Shown here: one piece after another, positions 38,334-51,388 of the stretch | Numbering within the stretch: the stretch's first letter is position 1 | Layout: each line of letters begins with the position of its first letter | Assembly: GCA_017163975.1 (NCBI GenBank) | Contig: JAFFSR010000242.1 | Location: 3,931,001-3,995,000 of the forward strand | Direction: 5' to 3' | DNA: 64,000 nucleotides | DNA from: Anastatus disparis | Lineage: Eukaryota; Arthropoda; Insecta; Hymenoptera; Eupelmidae | Made by a program: the position numbers and the translations under genes | Notes under the pieces: model-generated | Database searches by the model: none | The model's input: the letters and a program-made list of their open reading frames with translations, nothing else | What the model was told of the DNA's origin: nothing

Positions 38334-39534
38334 ATGCTAAAAAATATACAATTAAGATGTATATGTACAGCTGCAAAATTACAAGCTTCTCAAATGCAAA
38401 TAGGAAGGATTATAAACAAAGTAATGAGCGCGGATATCATAAAAAAGTAAGTAAAATTTACTAAATCCATTAAGAAAAAAGTTTCATTAAAATATAATTC
38501 TAGAAATCGCCAAAAACATGCATCTCATAAAGCTCCCGTGATCTCCAATAAATTTGATACAAGAGTCGTATCTAACCATCCTCGTCAGAATCGAAGAGTA
38601 ACAGTTTTAAACAAACTCTTTATGAAGAGTATAACAGATTTAATGGCTACAGGAGAAGTAGCTCCTCTCTTACTAGGAAGAGGAATAGAAGTTACTGGTA
38701 TTAAAGTTGCACCTGATTATAAGATAGTTAATGTTTATTGGACAGCAAGAAATAAATCTTCTGAAAATGAATCAACAGAAAAATTATTACGAAAATGTGG
38801 TGGTCATTTGCAACATGAACTATCTCAACTTCGACTAATCGGTAATGTTCCTCCAATACAATTTGTAAAGGATAAAAAAGAGTCTGCTTTAAAGGAGATA
38901 GAAGATCGTTTAGCAAATGTGGATTTTGGAGAAGACTATATACCAATGTATTATAATAAAGAAACTGAAAAAAAAATACCAGTTCTCAAAACATCACTTT
39001 CTCCTGAAGTAAAAGCAAAACTTCTTGAACTAAATAGTGAAAATGATGAAGATGAGATGCTGTATGAAATTCTAGTACCTGAAATGAAACATAATGTAGC
39101 AGGTTTTGATCATGCTGCTGTCATGAATAAGGTAAAGTATACATACTTTTTTTAAATCAATAAATTGTAAATGTCATAATTTGCATTATATTTTACCACA
39201 GATCAAATTTACCTTAAATAAAATAAAAACTGTTGAAGAAAATCGAATTCTCCATGAACCATGCGAGGTAAGAGAAAGTCAAGTATCATCTGAAGAAGTA
39301 GAGAGTTTCTTATCAAGTCAACAAGAAAAGCAAGTATTTGATGAATTTTTGAAAAAACGTTTGATAGATGAAAAACGTAAACAAAAGGCTCAACCTTTGT
39401 ATCAAATTAAATTACAAGAAGAATATGAATCTTTAGAACACATCGATAATTATTATGATTATGATGAAAAAGATATTGAAGATAAATATGATTTTGAAAA
39501 TAATTATGAAGATATAAAATCAGATCAAAAATAA
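38334..39534 (+). CDS. RBFA: RBFA, mitochondrial ribosome-binding factor A
   Basis: RBFA binds the small mitoribosomal subunit during maturation of its 12S rRNA, in the matrix. Three exons, 38334-38446, 38504-39131 and 39202-39534, give 357 aa. The N-terminus (MLKNIQLRCICTAAKLQASQ) is basic with few acidic residues, as for an import leader. The RbfA KH-like fold covers about residues 50-155, with RQNRRVTVLNKLFMKSITDL, then GIEVTGIKVAPDYKIVNVYW and the LRLIGNVPPIQFVKD end, as in bacterial RbfA. The C-terminal part is a metazoan extension rich in Glu, Lys and Asp, ending NNYEDIKSDQK. An in-frame stop lies upstream of the ATG at 38316-38318. Length fits animal RBFA. No oddities. Confidence 0.85.
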
Positions 39535-39959
39535 AATTATTATAAACTATTATTAGTTTAAAATATATTTTTTATTTATGTACATGTAAATAGCAAAAGA
39601 AAATGTATGAATTGAAAATAATATATTTATTACTGTTTTATTAAAATATCAAAGTATATTTATTTACATTTTATGAATTTTTTTTATTAATTTAAAAGAA
39701 ATATAGTTATAAATTATTGAATGTTTGTAAAAATGATATAAAATTTTTGAAGATATCAAAAAAATAAAGCAATTTCAAAGCAAACAAAAATGGATATACA
39801 TTATAAGTTAAAATAACACTGATTATAAACAATTTATTAATAATTTTAATGAACTTTAATGAACATACAGTATTATGTAGGATACATAATAGTAAATAAC
39901 TGATTTAATGATCAACAGAAGTAGACAGCTTTGGAATGACATGCATTGAATGCTATATT
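39535..39959. other. Convergent 3' ends of RBFA and ANKFY1
   Basis: Only 425 bases separate the stop codons of these convergent genes, so the 3' UTRs probably meet or overlap here. AT-rich, with several AATAAA-like words; nothing else seen. Confidence 0.6.
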
Positions 39960-42900
39960 TCACTCAGCACCAATTTGTAATACATCAAAACAGATAGCAC
40001 AGACTCTCACTGGTTTATTTAGTCCGAATTTTAGTATTGGAACGTCTTGACCGGAACATTTACTGCACAAAATTCTTCCACAATGACGACTAAAATCAGA
40101 AATTTTGATTATGATAAAAATTAACGAATGACACGAGAATATTTAAATATTTTGAAGTAACTCACCAATGATGTTTTCGCATTGTCAATGAAAATTTTGT
40201 ACCACATTCTAGACAAAGGTCTTTGTCAGCCCACGGGGCTTCTTGAGTCAGGGACTCAAGTAATCTGTAGAGTAATTGTTTTGTCGCTACTTGGTAATTG
40301 AATATCGTTATTCCATCTTTGTTCATGGATCCTAAGCACGCACCAAATTTCACCAACGTTCGACACAAATTTCCATTCCCTTTCATGTAAGCTATTAGCA
40401 GCGGAGTATTACCATCAAGATCTATGAGAGAATAATAGAATATGAATCAATAAGTTGATTCGATTAGATTTTTTTTAGTAATTATCAATTTTACCTGCAT
40501 TATTTAAAGGATAATTTGCCATGCATTCAAAAAAGAGCTCACAAATAGTAGCGGCATTATCGCGACCATATCTTGCAAGCTCATGCAATGGATTACGGCC
40601 TTTAAGATTAACAGCTTCAGCATCGAGAGTACATTCGGTTAGTAAAGTTCGCACCACGGTTACGTGACCTTCTCTTACGGCTACATGTAACGCATTATCT
40701 CCGTCTGCATTGATTGCATCGAAATTTATATTGTTCTGTAATAAAAAATGTATTTTTAAATCTCTCGTTGAATTAAATAAAGAACGATGAATTATTTTAA
40801 ACTTTTTACAGCGATTTGAGTAAAATAAAGAAAAATCAGTAAGATCAAATTAAAAAAATTATTAATTTTTGAAAAATACAAAAATTATAAAACATTATAA
40901 GAAAAGTCAAACCTGAAGCAGAGCTGAAACAACAGATGCATGACCAGCCTTTGCAGCTGCATGTAATGCTGTATTCCTATGAGCGTCTGTATCATTGACT
41001 CGAGCTCCAGCTAATATTAAGCTGCGTACAAGCATTTCATTACCAGAAATTGCTGCCAGTTGCAGAGGAGGTGTCTGTGTCACATCTTGCACCCTTGAAT
41101 TTACATCCACCTTAAAAAAAGCAATATTTAGAAATGTTTAACCGCTTGAAATTAAAATCTTATTCAAAAATTATGATTTATCCACAGAAAAAACGTAATT
41201 TCATACTTTTTGAAAATTATAACTCGCTAATTTTAAAATTTTGTTTCATTTCACGGTATCAACTTAATAGTAAAGAAAAATACTATGAAATCACACATCT
41301 AAATTATTGTTAACATTTTATAACTACCTGTATTGATAATAAAAATAATATGCTCTCCATGTCGTTTTTCTGTATGGCTGTATGTAAAAAATTTCTGCCT
41401 TTATTATCAAACTGCTCAGCTGCTGAAGGCAATCGATCAAGGATCGCTTGGGCGGCTTTGTTATTTCTAACAGCTAAAGCTGTAGCAAATGGACTTTGTC
41501 CTTTCTTATCTCTGATTGATAGATTGATGTTAGGATGGCAAAGTAATAACGAAATGATTTGAGCATGTTGATTTTGAATGGCTATGTGTACTGGCGTTTT
41601 GCCTTCGGCATCTTTGGCGTTTACATTTGCTCCATGCTCTATTAGTGTTTGTACAACCTGTGTTAAAAACAGATATTAACTAAACATTATATTTGATTTA
41701 ATATTTTTATGATTAAAATTTTTTCTTTTAAAAAGAATGATTTAAAAATCTTTAGATTTATTTAGGTAGAATGAAAAAAATTTAATCGTTTATAGAATAA
41801 TTATGAATGTACTAACTTGTTCCAATCCCCATTGACAACAAAGATGCAAAGGCGTGCATTCATCTCGAGCTTCTTCACCACCACTTCCATCAGGTCCTGG
41901 CCTCCTCGGTGAATTAAGATCGCAACCGCTACGTATCAAAAATTGAGCAATATCTTCGCGATTTTCGTCGATAGCTTTATGCAAAAGTGTCTGTTGACAA
42001 CCATCAGGTCCTGATGACCAGCAATCCGGATCGGCTCCATGAGCTACTAAACTTGATGCCACGTCTTCTTGTTCAGACTCAAGTGCATCCCAAAGAGGAC
42101 AACCTATTGAAGTATCAACACCACGACGACAAAGTGCTTCTACAACATCCCCTAAACGACAGTGTACACTCAATTGCAACGCTGTCTCTCCCGAAAGACT
42201 CCTAAAATTATCAGTTCAATTTATATGATATTGATATATGTATATTTTTTAATTAAAAACAAAATATGTTTTATTAAAAGTTCATAGAGTTTATTTTATT
42301 TATCATAACAAATGTAAAGAAAAAATTTTTTTAACGGTATAAAATAAATATAAAAAATTGATATTATTTAAAAAACGTCTACTTCGGATGCATACGTACT
42401 AATGTCTGAGCAAATTAAATGTTACCTACTTATCAGAATCATGCCAAAGTAATGAAAAATAATTTTTTTTCATACTGATAACATTGAGAATTTGTAAAAT
42501 GTAATAGTAACAACTAATATTTTGCATACCTTGCATTGATATCAGCTCCATGTTCTAATAAAAATATTGCACTAGAAGAGTCTTCTTTCAATATTGCCTG
42601 ATGTAATGCCGTATGTCCGGCTTCATTTCTTTGTTCTAAATCAGCGCCTGCTTCGATGAGTGCTGATAAAATTTGTCGATTTTTCGGCACAGCACTGAGT
42701 GCCAAGCTCAATGGAGTATCAGCATCTTTATTTTTTGTCGTAAGAAGTTCACGATGTTCATCAGCTGGCGATGCATTTAACAACGCGCGCAGAGCATCAA
42801 ATCTACCGTGCGTAACAGCTAAATGCAATGCCGTATCGCCAGAAAGTGTACGACTGTTCAATAAATTAGGACAACGTTCGAGGAGTTTACGACAAAGTTG

Positions 42901-45900
42901 GGCAAGACCAGAACGCGCTGCTTCGTGTAATACTGTCCAACCTTCGCGATTACGAGCGTCCAATGTATCTGGATCAGCTCGCCATTTTTTATTTGATTCT
43001 GTACTTGCCTCGCAAGGTTCGAGTAAAAAAAGTGCTGAATCTTCGCGAGCTTCGGATGCTAATCTGTGCAAAAGACTATTCGCCTCGTCGCCAGGATAAC
43101 GAGGATTTGGCGCAGCACCTCGTGACAATAATTTTGCCGCACCTGATTCAAAACTTGGATTTGCAAGTAAAGCCATGCAAAGAGCTGTGTCGCCTTCTTT
43201 GGTACGTAGATCGATTTCTAAATTTTTTGTAGCCAATATAAGATCCAAAAGAGCCTCATTTTTTTCTGATACGCAACAGTGCAACGGACTCCTGTAATTG
43301 TTAAATTGTGCTATTTACAAGCTAACAGGAAAAACATTATGTTTTTTATATGATAAATTTAATTATTCAATATTTAATAAAATTTACAAGATAACATCTT
43401 ACCATCCTTTATGGCATTGTATATTAGGATTTAAACCAGCCTTGAGTAATCTATCGGCGACTACAAGCATATCCTGGGACGTATGCGTAGCGAGCAAATG
43501 TAACGCGGTACGTCCATCAATTTCGCTTGGTTGATCAAGAGCTTTAGAGCCATTGTTCTCAAGTTGTTCGACGATAAATTCAGCTGCGTATGAATCGGCT
43601 TTTATTATGGCCGAATGTAAAAGACTCAAGCCGCGTGAATCCTTGGCTGATAAATCGGCGCGATGCTCAACCAAAGTGCGTGCTAACGATGGCTGTCGTG
43701 TTTTTAAAGCTACCTCAAGAGCTGTCTCGCCTCGTTGATCTAATGTGTTTACTGCCTCGGGAAGCTGTTTCATAAATTAATTATTCTTTAAAAATTTTTT
43801 TAAACTTACAATTAAAATCTTTGCAAGTTTTGCTTGACAGCTTGTTTGCGTGATAAAAATATTTTAGATTTTATGAACCTTAATGTATAAATGCGTATTC
43901 AAAAACTTTAAAGTTTAAATTAAACTTATTTTTCTTCTTAAAGCATTGAATTTTTTTCGTTCAACTTTCCCAATATACCTTTCACCTAAAGCCTTGTTTT
44001 TCACATTAAACCATTACATTAATAAAAGAAAAAAGTTTTTCAATTATAATTTATTTTATTTTAAAATAAATTAGTTGACAAAATTTTCATCAATAATTTT
44101 CTACTTTTTACGATTCTTTTATTGTCAAATGGAAGTTATTCTTGTCACTGACATAATAAATAGTTGAAAACTGATTGTTATTATCATTAGCGAATGATGT
44201 AATTTAATATGTTTTTAAAAAAGTTTCCGCTTCATGTAATATAATCTCAAAGGAATAAATGTTTTGAAAAATTAGTTGATGTTTTATAAAACATAAATTT
44301 TTATGATTATTGTTTCTAAAAAGAGCTTTTTTCTTATATTTTTTAAATTTTTGGCAAAACTTTCTAAACCAAAAATAAAACCAATGCTCAATCTTTCAAC
44401 GACCATCAAACTTTAAGAACCGAACTATACAATGTCCCTTTAAAAATAAAAAAAAAAGAATAAAAAGAATAAAAAAAATCTGAAATTTCCTAAGAAAAGG
44501 AAAAAGAATGAAATTTAAAAGAGCTGCGCTTGCGCTCCGAATTCTCAGCTGTGCGGCGACAGTAGCATATCAGAATCGTAAACACCGTACCTTTGCTATG
44601 CGTGTATAAGAGAAAGAAATATAATATAAAACCTGTATGTATATAAATACAAGTAAGAAAAGACGGAGATAAAGATATTGTGAGAAAAGGAAAGAGGGAG
44701 AAAGAGAGATGAATGATGTGGCAGTGGCGTCGTCGTCCGAGGACGTTTTAAAAAGAGAGAAAGAGAGGCCGCAACATTATCGTACACCCAATGGATAAAA
44801 CGAGGAATCAGTTTAGCGCAAGGCTACATCGAAATATCATTCTTTTTTCACGACGCTTAAGAATTGAAAAAATTTATCATTTAAGTAAATAAAAGCAAAC
44901 GAACAATATGAAAATTGGTCGTGTGAAATAAAGTAGTATAATGTGCTGTGGGTGGACGTTTAGTTACTAACTAGGTCAATTTTTTTGATATAGTTATTGT
45001 TTTAAATGTTCATAAAAGTCGTGTTATTGTTACAATAATTTTGTGACAAATAAAAGCCAAAGATCCGTTAAATTTTTTATTTGTCTTTTGTTGCGTTATT
45101 TTGTGATATTAAAACGTAGAAAAAAAATTTAGTAATCTTAAATTCTTGAACGTACATATACATATATTTTTGAGATTAAAAAATAAATGCCAAAACGGAT
45201 ATGACGTTGTTAACGTTGGCCCTTTAGATAAAGATTTGAAATTTTCAGCGCGGAAACAAAGAACGATAAAAGCATAACTCATGTATGTATAAATACATAA
45301 AGAGAATTATATATTCTTTAAATAAAGTTTAAAAACATATGAATAAACCCGTGCTGATTCATTATTTCGTGATTTCCTCTGACTTTATCATAGGCACATA
45401 AAACTGCTTTCCAAAACAGATAAATTGTTGGCATGGAGTAACTCGGAGTCTGGGCTTTATTAAAACATCGTTAAAAAGAAAAAAAAAGGAGGAATCTTTT
45501 TTTACTAAATTTTTTTAAGTCATTATATTTGTTACTTTCACGTTAAGGCAAGGACGCTAGTAAGAAATGAAGTGTTGTACAAGTATTCAAAGGTCAGCTT
45601 GTATCTTAGCTGTACTGACATGTGAGTCATTAAATTAATTTTTAATGTTTAATATGATTGTTGAATTTCATAAATAATTTTCATCTAAAAGAATTAGATA
45701 CAAATCTAATTAAATTCAAAACTTATTAGGAACACAATAGTACGTTAGGTTGAGAAAAATTCTTTTGTCTTTGAGTAGCGATGAAACGACAAATGTTAAA
45801 TATTGTAAAAATGTTCGTCAAATAAAAATAAAAGAATACAAATGAATATTTGAAGTAATTTAAAAAATTTTTTAAAAGTTGTTTACAAAAAAAATGTTTA

Positions 45901-48861
45901 TGTACTACATAAATCTCATTTGATGAAATGAATAAAAATTATGCTCACGCAGACGAAATAATTTTCTATATTAAAAATTATGGTGGAAGCCAAAAAAAAG
46001 TGTCTAAATATGGAAGGCACTTACGCTCAGTCACGCATTTTAATATCTTAATATAACGTAAACTTTATTATCACGTTAATATTAAAAATGCTTTCAACAC
46101 AATAAGTTTATTTTATTTTAGTTTAAGAGTATCTTTTTAAATGTACGCAATTTATAGAACGTAATTAAAATTATTGCGTAGAATTAATGTTATAAATGTA
46201 AGATTAGATATAAAAAAGATGTTTTTTTTTTCAATTCGTTAATTTAATATATCTATAAAGAAAAATATTTTTCTTCATACGTATTTCGCTTTTAATTGTG
46301 ACTATAAATGAGGCACTATGAAAAAACTAGTGAAAAAACTAGTTTCTCGCATATTAAAAATCGAAATTTTTCGTTTATAAAATGATATAAAACATTAGTA
46401 GAATTAAAGCCTAAATTATAAATATTACTTCTGTATATAGCTTGTAGCAAGAGCTCATTCATTTGATAAATAATTGAGCACACATACAAATAGCATATAA
46501 ATTAAATAGAGAGATAAAATATATGAAACAAATTAGAGAATAATTATTTTATTCTATATGTTTAAAGAAAAAAAAAATCGATGATTTTTTAGGTTTAGCG
46601 GTACTTTTGCCAGCGACCGAAGCAATAATATGCTACAGATGTACCGTATTACCGCCTCAATATGTCGGTGAAGCAGATCAACTGTGTTCTCAATTTGATG
46701 GAGGTTCAAGATTTTATCATGATTGTCCGCTTTCAACTTTTTGCATGAAACGAATTATTCATTATAGATTACCTAATGGGAGTAAGTGTCAATTATTTTA
46801 CTATTAATAAATCCTTATAATTTTTTGTCATTGTAAATCAACATTAAAATTTATCGTGTTATATTTACTAGTAAAAATTTTTATCATTAATAAATAATAA
46901 TAATTTTAATGATAATTTTATGGGAAAAATTTTGTGGAAAAGAAATTTCAAGTTTTCATTTTAATTACAAATATTTTTTTGTCAAATTCGGAAATTGATT
47001 TGAATAAAATTTTTAAAGTTTTTATATTACGTTATAACTAAAAGACGTATACATATACAGTATAAATATTACTTTACTAATTAACTATAATTTGAAGTAT
47101 TTAATTTTTATATAAAATCTATGCAAATGAATATTGCAGAAAATATTTTAATAATAATTATTTTTTAAAAACTCTTCATTATTTTAATATGAATTTTAAA
47201 TCATCGTAAAGAAAGTACATGAAATATTTTTGCATCATCTCTAGAATCTATTTTTTTATTTTTCATTAAAGTATGCATTTTAATTGAAATCATTTTTAAG
47301 TTTGAAAATTACTAAGTTTTGCTAAAGTAATTAATTTTCTTTTTACAGCAAAGATAACAACTGCTGAACGAGATTGTGCATCTCAAAAATACACGTATAG
47401 CGATTACAATAGTCAAGAAAGAAAATGGTACATTAAAGAAAAAATTGACAGTCAAGCCTACACTGAAGGTTGTTTTAAAGGAGAGAATAGAGGTGCACCT
47501 AATGGACCATCAGAATATTGTTTTTGTTCTTCCAATTATTGCAATCAATCATCACTAATGGCTAGTCCGATGAAGATTTATAACCTTCTAGTCATTGTGG
47601 TGCTTATATTTTTAGGCTCGTTTTAATTATGTGACTTTTTAATAAATCAATGATTCATATTTCTCTTTTAAGAGAAAAAGATTAAACATAATAGTTCAAT
47701 AAATGAACAAAATATTTTATATTAAATGTGATATTAAAATAATATCTAGTATTTTTAAGAAAAATGTTAAGATGAAATGATTGTTACTTAATGAACTTTG
47801 TACAAATAGGTAATTTAGGTTTATAAATGTCATTTAAAAAAGACTTACCTCAGCATTATGTTCAACCAAATATAAAAATACAACATCTTCTCGTTGTAAA
47901 CGAACAGCGGAATGTAACGGGTGTTCACTTTTAGTTTTTAACAATTGATACAATAAAGATCCAGGCATTTCTTTAAAATCTTCTCCACTGAGATCATCCT
48001 ATTATTGAAATGTATTTTTAGTCTGATGTCTTAAAAATTTTGTAATTACAAATTTTAATAAATATTTGAACTTACCCAGTGACAAGAAATTAAAGAACTA
48101 CAATGATCCCTTAATTTTTTTGTTCCTAGCTCTTCAGCAATTGTGTATAATCGTACACAATCCTCTAACTTAACGCTTCCTATTAAATATTTTTCACACC
48201 TATCTACTAATTCAGTCAACCCAAATCCAGCTGCAGCTTTCATTAATTCAAGTGTTAGCTGATCTTGAGTCACAACATCTGTATAAATCCATTTTAACAA
48301 AACGGAACCAACATTGCTATCTAAATTTTTCCAGTCTGCAAGCATTAAAAATGCATTTATTATTAAGTATTTAAGAATTCCCTATTAAAATATTTATTTT
48401 TACCTAAAACAGCCTTTTCTGGTAGAGAGTTCCAAGCATCACTTCGAGCAGCAAGAACAAATTTATGAACAGGAATGCTTCTATCTCTTAACGCTACAGT
48501 TACATCACTAGAAATATATAAAAAATAAATTAATAACTGTAAAAAGTGATAAAAAAGGCAATGAAATATAATTCAATAATACCTGTATCTTTGTTCTTCA
48601 TATAACATTGATATTTGGGATAAAAGTCTTCCGATAAAGCCTTGGTCTTCTTTCGAAACTGTGGCCAATGCATGTTTTTGTTGTAATTCTGTGTAATTGT
48701 TGTAAAGATTTACATACTGCTCTCTAAGTAAAGCTAAATGTTGTTGCCACTTTTGTGAGTCTGAAGAATCTTCTGCATTACAAAATTTAAACATTTCAAA
48801 TAAATAAAAATTGTTAAAGTATGTTATTGGTTTTTATAAATTTTATGAACTACTTACCCAT
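39960..48861 (-). CDS. ANKFY1: ANKFY1 (Rabankyrin-5), BTB-ankyrin-FYVE endosomal protein
   Basis: Rab5 effector that binds PtdIns3P on early endosomes and promotes macropinocytosis and retromer traffic. Thirteen exons join in frame: 48861-48858, 48772-48583, 48507-48404, 48335-48076, 47998-47849, 43764-43403, 43291-42530, 42201-41817, 41657-41328, 41110-40913, 40735-40495, 40421-40166, 40089-39960, giving 1123 aa (human about 1169). The first coding exon is just ATGG. A short coiled region is followed by a BTB domain at about 65-170 (SDVTVALRDRSIPVHKFVLA, VLLKWIYTD), then some twenty ankyrin repeats (for example GHTALHQAILKEDSSSAIFL) and a C-terminal FYVE zinc finger with CLECGTKF, RKHHCRHCGRILCSKC and PVRVCAIC. 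The RKHHC motif is split across an intron. A Ly6 gene sits on the other strand in the 4.1-kb intron 5. Confidence 0.95.
43765..45566. promoter_or_regulatory. ANKFY1 intron 5, upstream side of the nested Ly6 gene
   Basis: Part of ANKFY1 intron 5. 44515-44800 is less AT-rich, with a CG-rich patch and purine-rich GAGAGAAAGAGAG-type runs (GAGA-factor-like words) near 44690-44770. This is the likely promoter and 5' leader of the plus-strand Ly6 gene. The minus frame at 44596-44787 is the complement of the purine run. Confidence 0.4.
45567..47626 (+). CDS. Ly6/uPAR-domain protein, probably GPI-anchored
   Basis: Secreted three-finger protein of the Ly6 family; insect members act in septate junctions, channel modulation or signalling, but which applies here is unknown. 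Three exons, 45567-45621, 46593-46781 and 47349-47626, give 173 aa. The signal peptide (ACILAVLTCLAVLLPATEA) is split over exons 1-2. The mature chain opens IICYRCTVLPP and has about ten cysteines, ending in YCFCSSNYCN, the CCxxxxCN type close of the Ly6 domain. A hydrophobic tail (IYNLLVIVVLIFLGSF) follows, as for a GPI signal. The gene lies wholly in intron 5 of ANKFY1 on the opposite strand, ending 222 bases from ANKFY1 exon 5. An orthologue name cannot be given from sequence alone. Confidence 0.85.
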
Positions 48862-49700
48862 GATTAATATAAAAACTTAGGCAACAGTCTTTTTTATCCT
48901 AATGTCAAACGTCAGCAGACTTTGATTTGATTAGATGCTCAGTGTAAAAGATATGGTGATATCATGTCCGCAAGCCGCTTAACGAATTACTTATAAAAAT
49001 AACGTACAAAAATTTCTTTTCACCGCACAAACAAACACCATTCATAAATAAAGAAAAACATTGAAACGAAACAACAATATAAAACGTATTTATTTTGACT
49101 TTTAAGTTAAATCAACTTAGATACTTAGGAATTCCATTTTTGACAGTATTTAATATTACGCCCCTATACTATGTTTTTACCATACTGCAACACAGTATTG
49201 TAATACAGTGCAAACTATACCTTATAAAGAAACCATTCTACAATACACGTTCCAATTGACTATTTTGTTCCTAGAGTACTTTTGTTTATATATGTTTTGA
49301 AAGGAACGGAACATATTGTAGAAAGGTTACAGTATCAGTATGTCGTTTTTAACCATTAAAATGTCTCTATGCCACTAAGGACTGTGTTATTATTGTTTTA
49401 CTTTTTTGTAGTTGTTTTTTTATAAATAATTAGAAATTTTTATTTTTTATCAAATTTTAATAAGTTTTATGAATTGTTTACAATTTTTAAATACTTCTAG
49501 TTGCAAAAGCACAATTTTTCTAACCTTAAAAAGTTTCTAGAATTACCTATGGTTCTGCATATATAGTAATTATTATGGGTGTATGTTGTGCATACATATT
49601 TATTGTATTTGAGTAACTAGTAACTCATATTGAAAGCTGATGCCAAAGTTTCCAAGTTAATATTTCAATAATAATAAATGTATTATATTAGCATATAATA
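48862..49700. promoter_or_regulatory. Shared divergent promoter region of ANKFY1 and DCTN5
   Basis: 839 bases separate the start codons of two genes pointing apart. Not strongly CG-rich. I see no clear factor site. The ends will be 5' UTRs. Confidence 0.45.
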
Positions 49701-50486
49701 ATGGAGCTTCAAGATATTTATTACAACAGAAATGAATACGTAGAAACTGTAAATATTCACGATTTTTATTAAATTTTTGTAGAAAACAGATTTAGTTAAA
49801 GTAAAAGTTAACCTTTCAATTCATTGTTTTTTAGGCCTCAGGAAATAAAGTCAGTAGACAAACTGTTTTATGTGGTTCACAAAATATTGTTTTACATGGA
49901 AAAGTAATTGTACAATCAGATGCGATAATAAGAGGAGATCTAGCAAATGTAAAAACTGGGCGTTATTGCATTATTGGTAAAAATGTTGTTATTCGACCAC
50001 CATTCAAAAGATTCAGTAGAGGGCAAGTATAATATTTCATAAAAATGATATTTTATCATAATAAGTATTATACAATTTTTTAATCTTATTTGTTTTTTAA
50101 TTTAGTAGGATTGCATTTTTTCCACTTCAAATGGGAGATCATGTTTATGTTGGAGAGCGTGCCATTGTCAGTGCAGCAGTTATAGGCTCTTACGTTTACA
50201 TAGGAAAAAATGCTGTTATAGTAAGAATTTTATATCAGTAAATACAAATTTAATATTGATTCTACATAAAAACTATTCATTGTAGGGAAGGAGATGTGTA
50301 TTGAAAAGTTGCTGCTACATTGAAGATGGTGCGGTTATTCCTCCAGAGACTGTTGTGCCTTCTTTTACAAGGTTTGCTGGTAATCCAGCAAAATGTGTCG
50401 AAGATCTGCCAGAATGTACTTTAGATTTAATGTTGGATTTCACAAAGAATTATTACCAACATTTCTTACCAGCAAAGATTCCATAA
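49701..50486 (+). CDS. DCTN5: DCTN5, dynactin subunit 5 (p25)
   Basis: Part of the pointed-end complex of dynactin, which helps bind endosomal cargo for dynein. Four exons, 49701-49748, 49835-50022, 50109-50220 and 50286-50486, give 182 aa, the same length as human p25. The chain is a left-handed beta-helix of hexapeptide repeats, seen in [20 protein letters not shown], then [16 protein letters not shown], then [12 protein letters not shown] and [19 protein letters not shown]. The C-terminal [20 protein letters not shown] is strongly family-like. Intron 2 starts with GCAAGT instead of GT; only that donor keeps the reading frame and the family sequence RFSRGIAFFPL. Start is the first ATG and fits the family. 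Confidence 0.95.
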
Positions 50487-51172
50487 ATATCAACTACCGA
50501 TCAAATCTGGGATATGATTTGATCATTTATTGTGATTGTATGAAAAAGAGTGATAATGATGACAAAGTCTAACTTTAACTAATCATTTTTAATGAGGTTG
50601 GTGCTTATATCATTTCATAATTTTATGTATTTATTTATTTATAGTTTTTATTATTGTAATCCTATATCAATGATTCATATAAATATATTTTTGTCAATAA
50701 TTTCAAAAGTGAATCTTTAAATACGTTGAACACAAAGAGATGTATTAAAAACAAATAATATTAATAAAAAAATCTTTGGCTTTTAAAAAACTTTTATTTA
50801 ATTTATCAATTGTGATGAAATAATTATATTTTTTTATTTTTCACAATGTAGGCTCATTTATTATAAAATAGTAAAAGTCATTTCAATATAAAAATATATA
50901 AGTAAAAATGCTTGCAAAAACAATAATCAACACTTTGGTCCAGTTGAAATATAAATATATTAAATGTAATGGCGTCAACAGTGTTGATTCTTCTTATTAA
51001 TATGAAAATCATATAATATCATAATTATTTCAAACAATCAATAATAATAATGTTGATGAATATTTGTGTGACTATGATGTAAAAAAATTGATATGCATAA
51101 TAATTTTTAATTACTAATAAGTATTTGAAATAAATAAAGTTTAAGAAATAATGACACTATTTTTTTCTTTAT
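50487..51172. other. DCTN5 3' flank
   Basis: AT-rich DNA holding the DCTN5 3' UTR. No other feature recognised. Confidence 0.5.
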
Positions 51173-51186
51173 AAGAGTGGTTTAAT

Positions 51187-51388
51187 GAGCTCATGAGTGG
51201 CTCAGTCGGTAGAGTGTTGGATTCGTAATCTTGAGGTTCTGAGTTCGGATCCCGCTCTCGGCAGCCGATTGATAGAAGCACCATTGTACGTTACATGTGC
51301 TTTCTTCACAAATACACTTATGAGCTCCGTCGCTGATTAGCATTACAAAATAGCATAAATATAGCGACGATAAAAAAGAATTAAAAAA
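51187..51388 (+). mobile_element. tRNA-derived SINE with target-site duplication
   Basis: A tRNA-like head carries an A box TGGCTCAGTCGG (51198-51209) and B box GAGTTCGGATCCC (51241-51253); the anticodon-loop position reads CGT. There is no pairing acceptor stem. A unique body and an A-rich tail follow. The element is flanked by a 14-base direct repeat with one mismatch (51173-51186 and 51389-51402, sharing TGGTTTAAT), the mark of LINE-driven retroposition. Confidence 0.8.

Noticed and set aside
35958..38446. Extra upstream first exon for RBFA
   Set aside because: Joining 35967 to 38334 puts RBFA out of frame; the 38334 start with its own leader is preferred.
42656..43738. Plus-strand frames of up to 147 aa opposite ANKFY1 ankyrin exons
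   Set aside because: Antisense shadows of regular ankyrin codons; no splice sites, start context or family match.
51187..51260. tRNA gene (CGT anticodon) suggested by A and B boxes
   Set aside because: The two ends do not pair as an acceptor stem, and the unit continues into a body with A-rich tail and target duplication, so it is a SINE.
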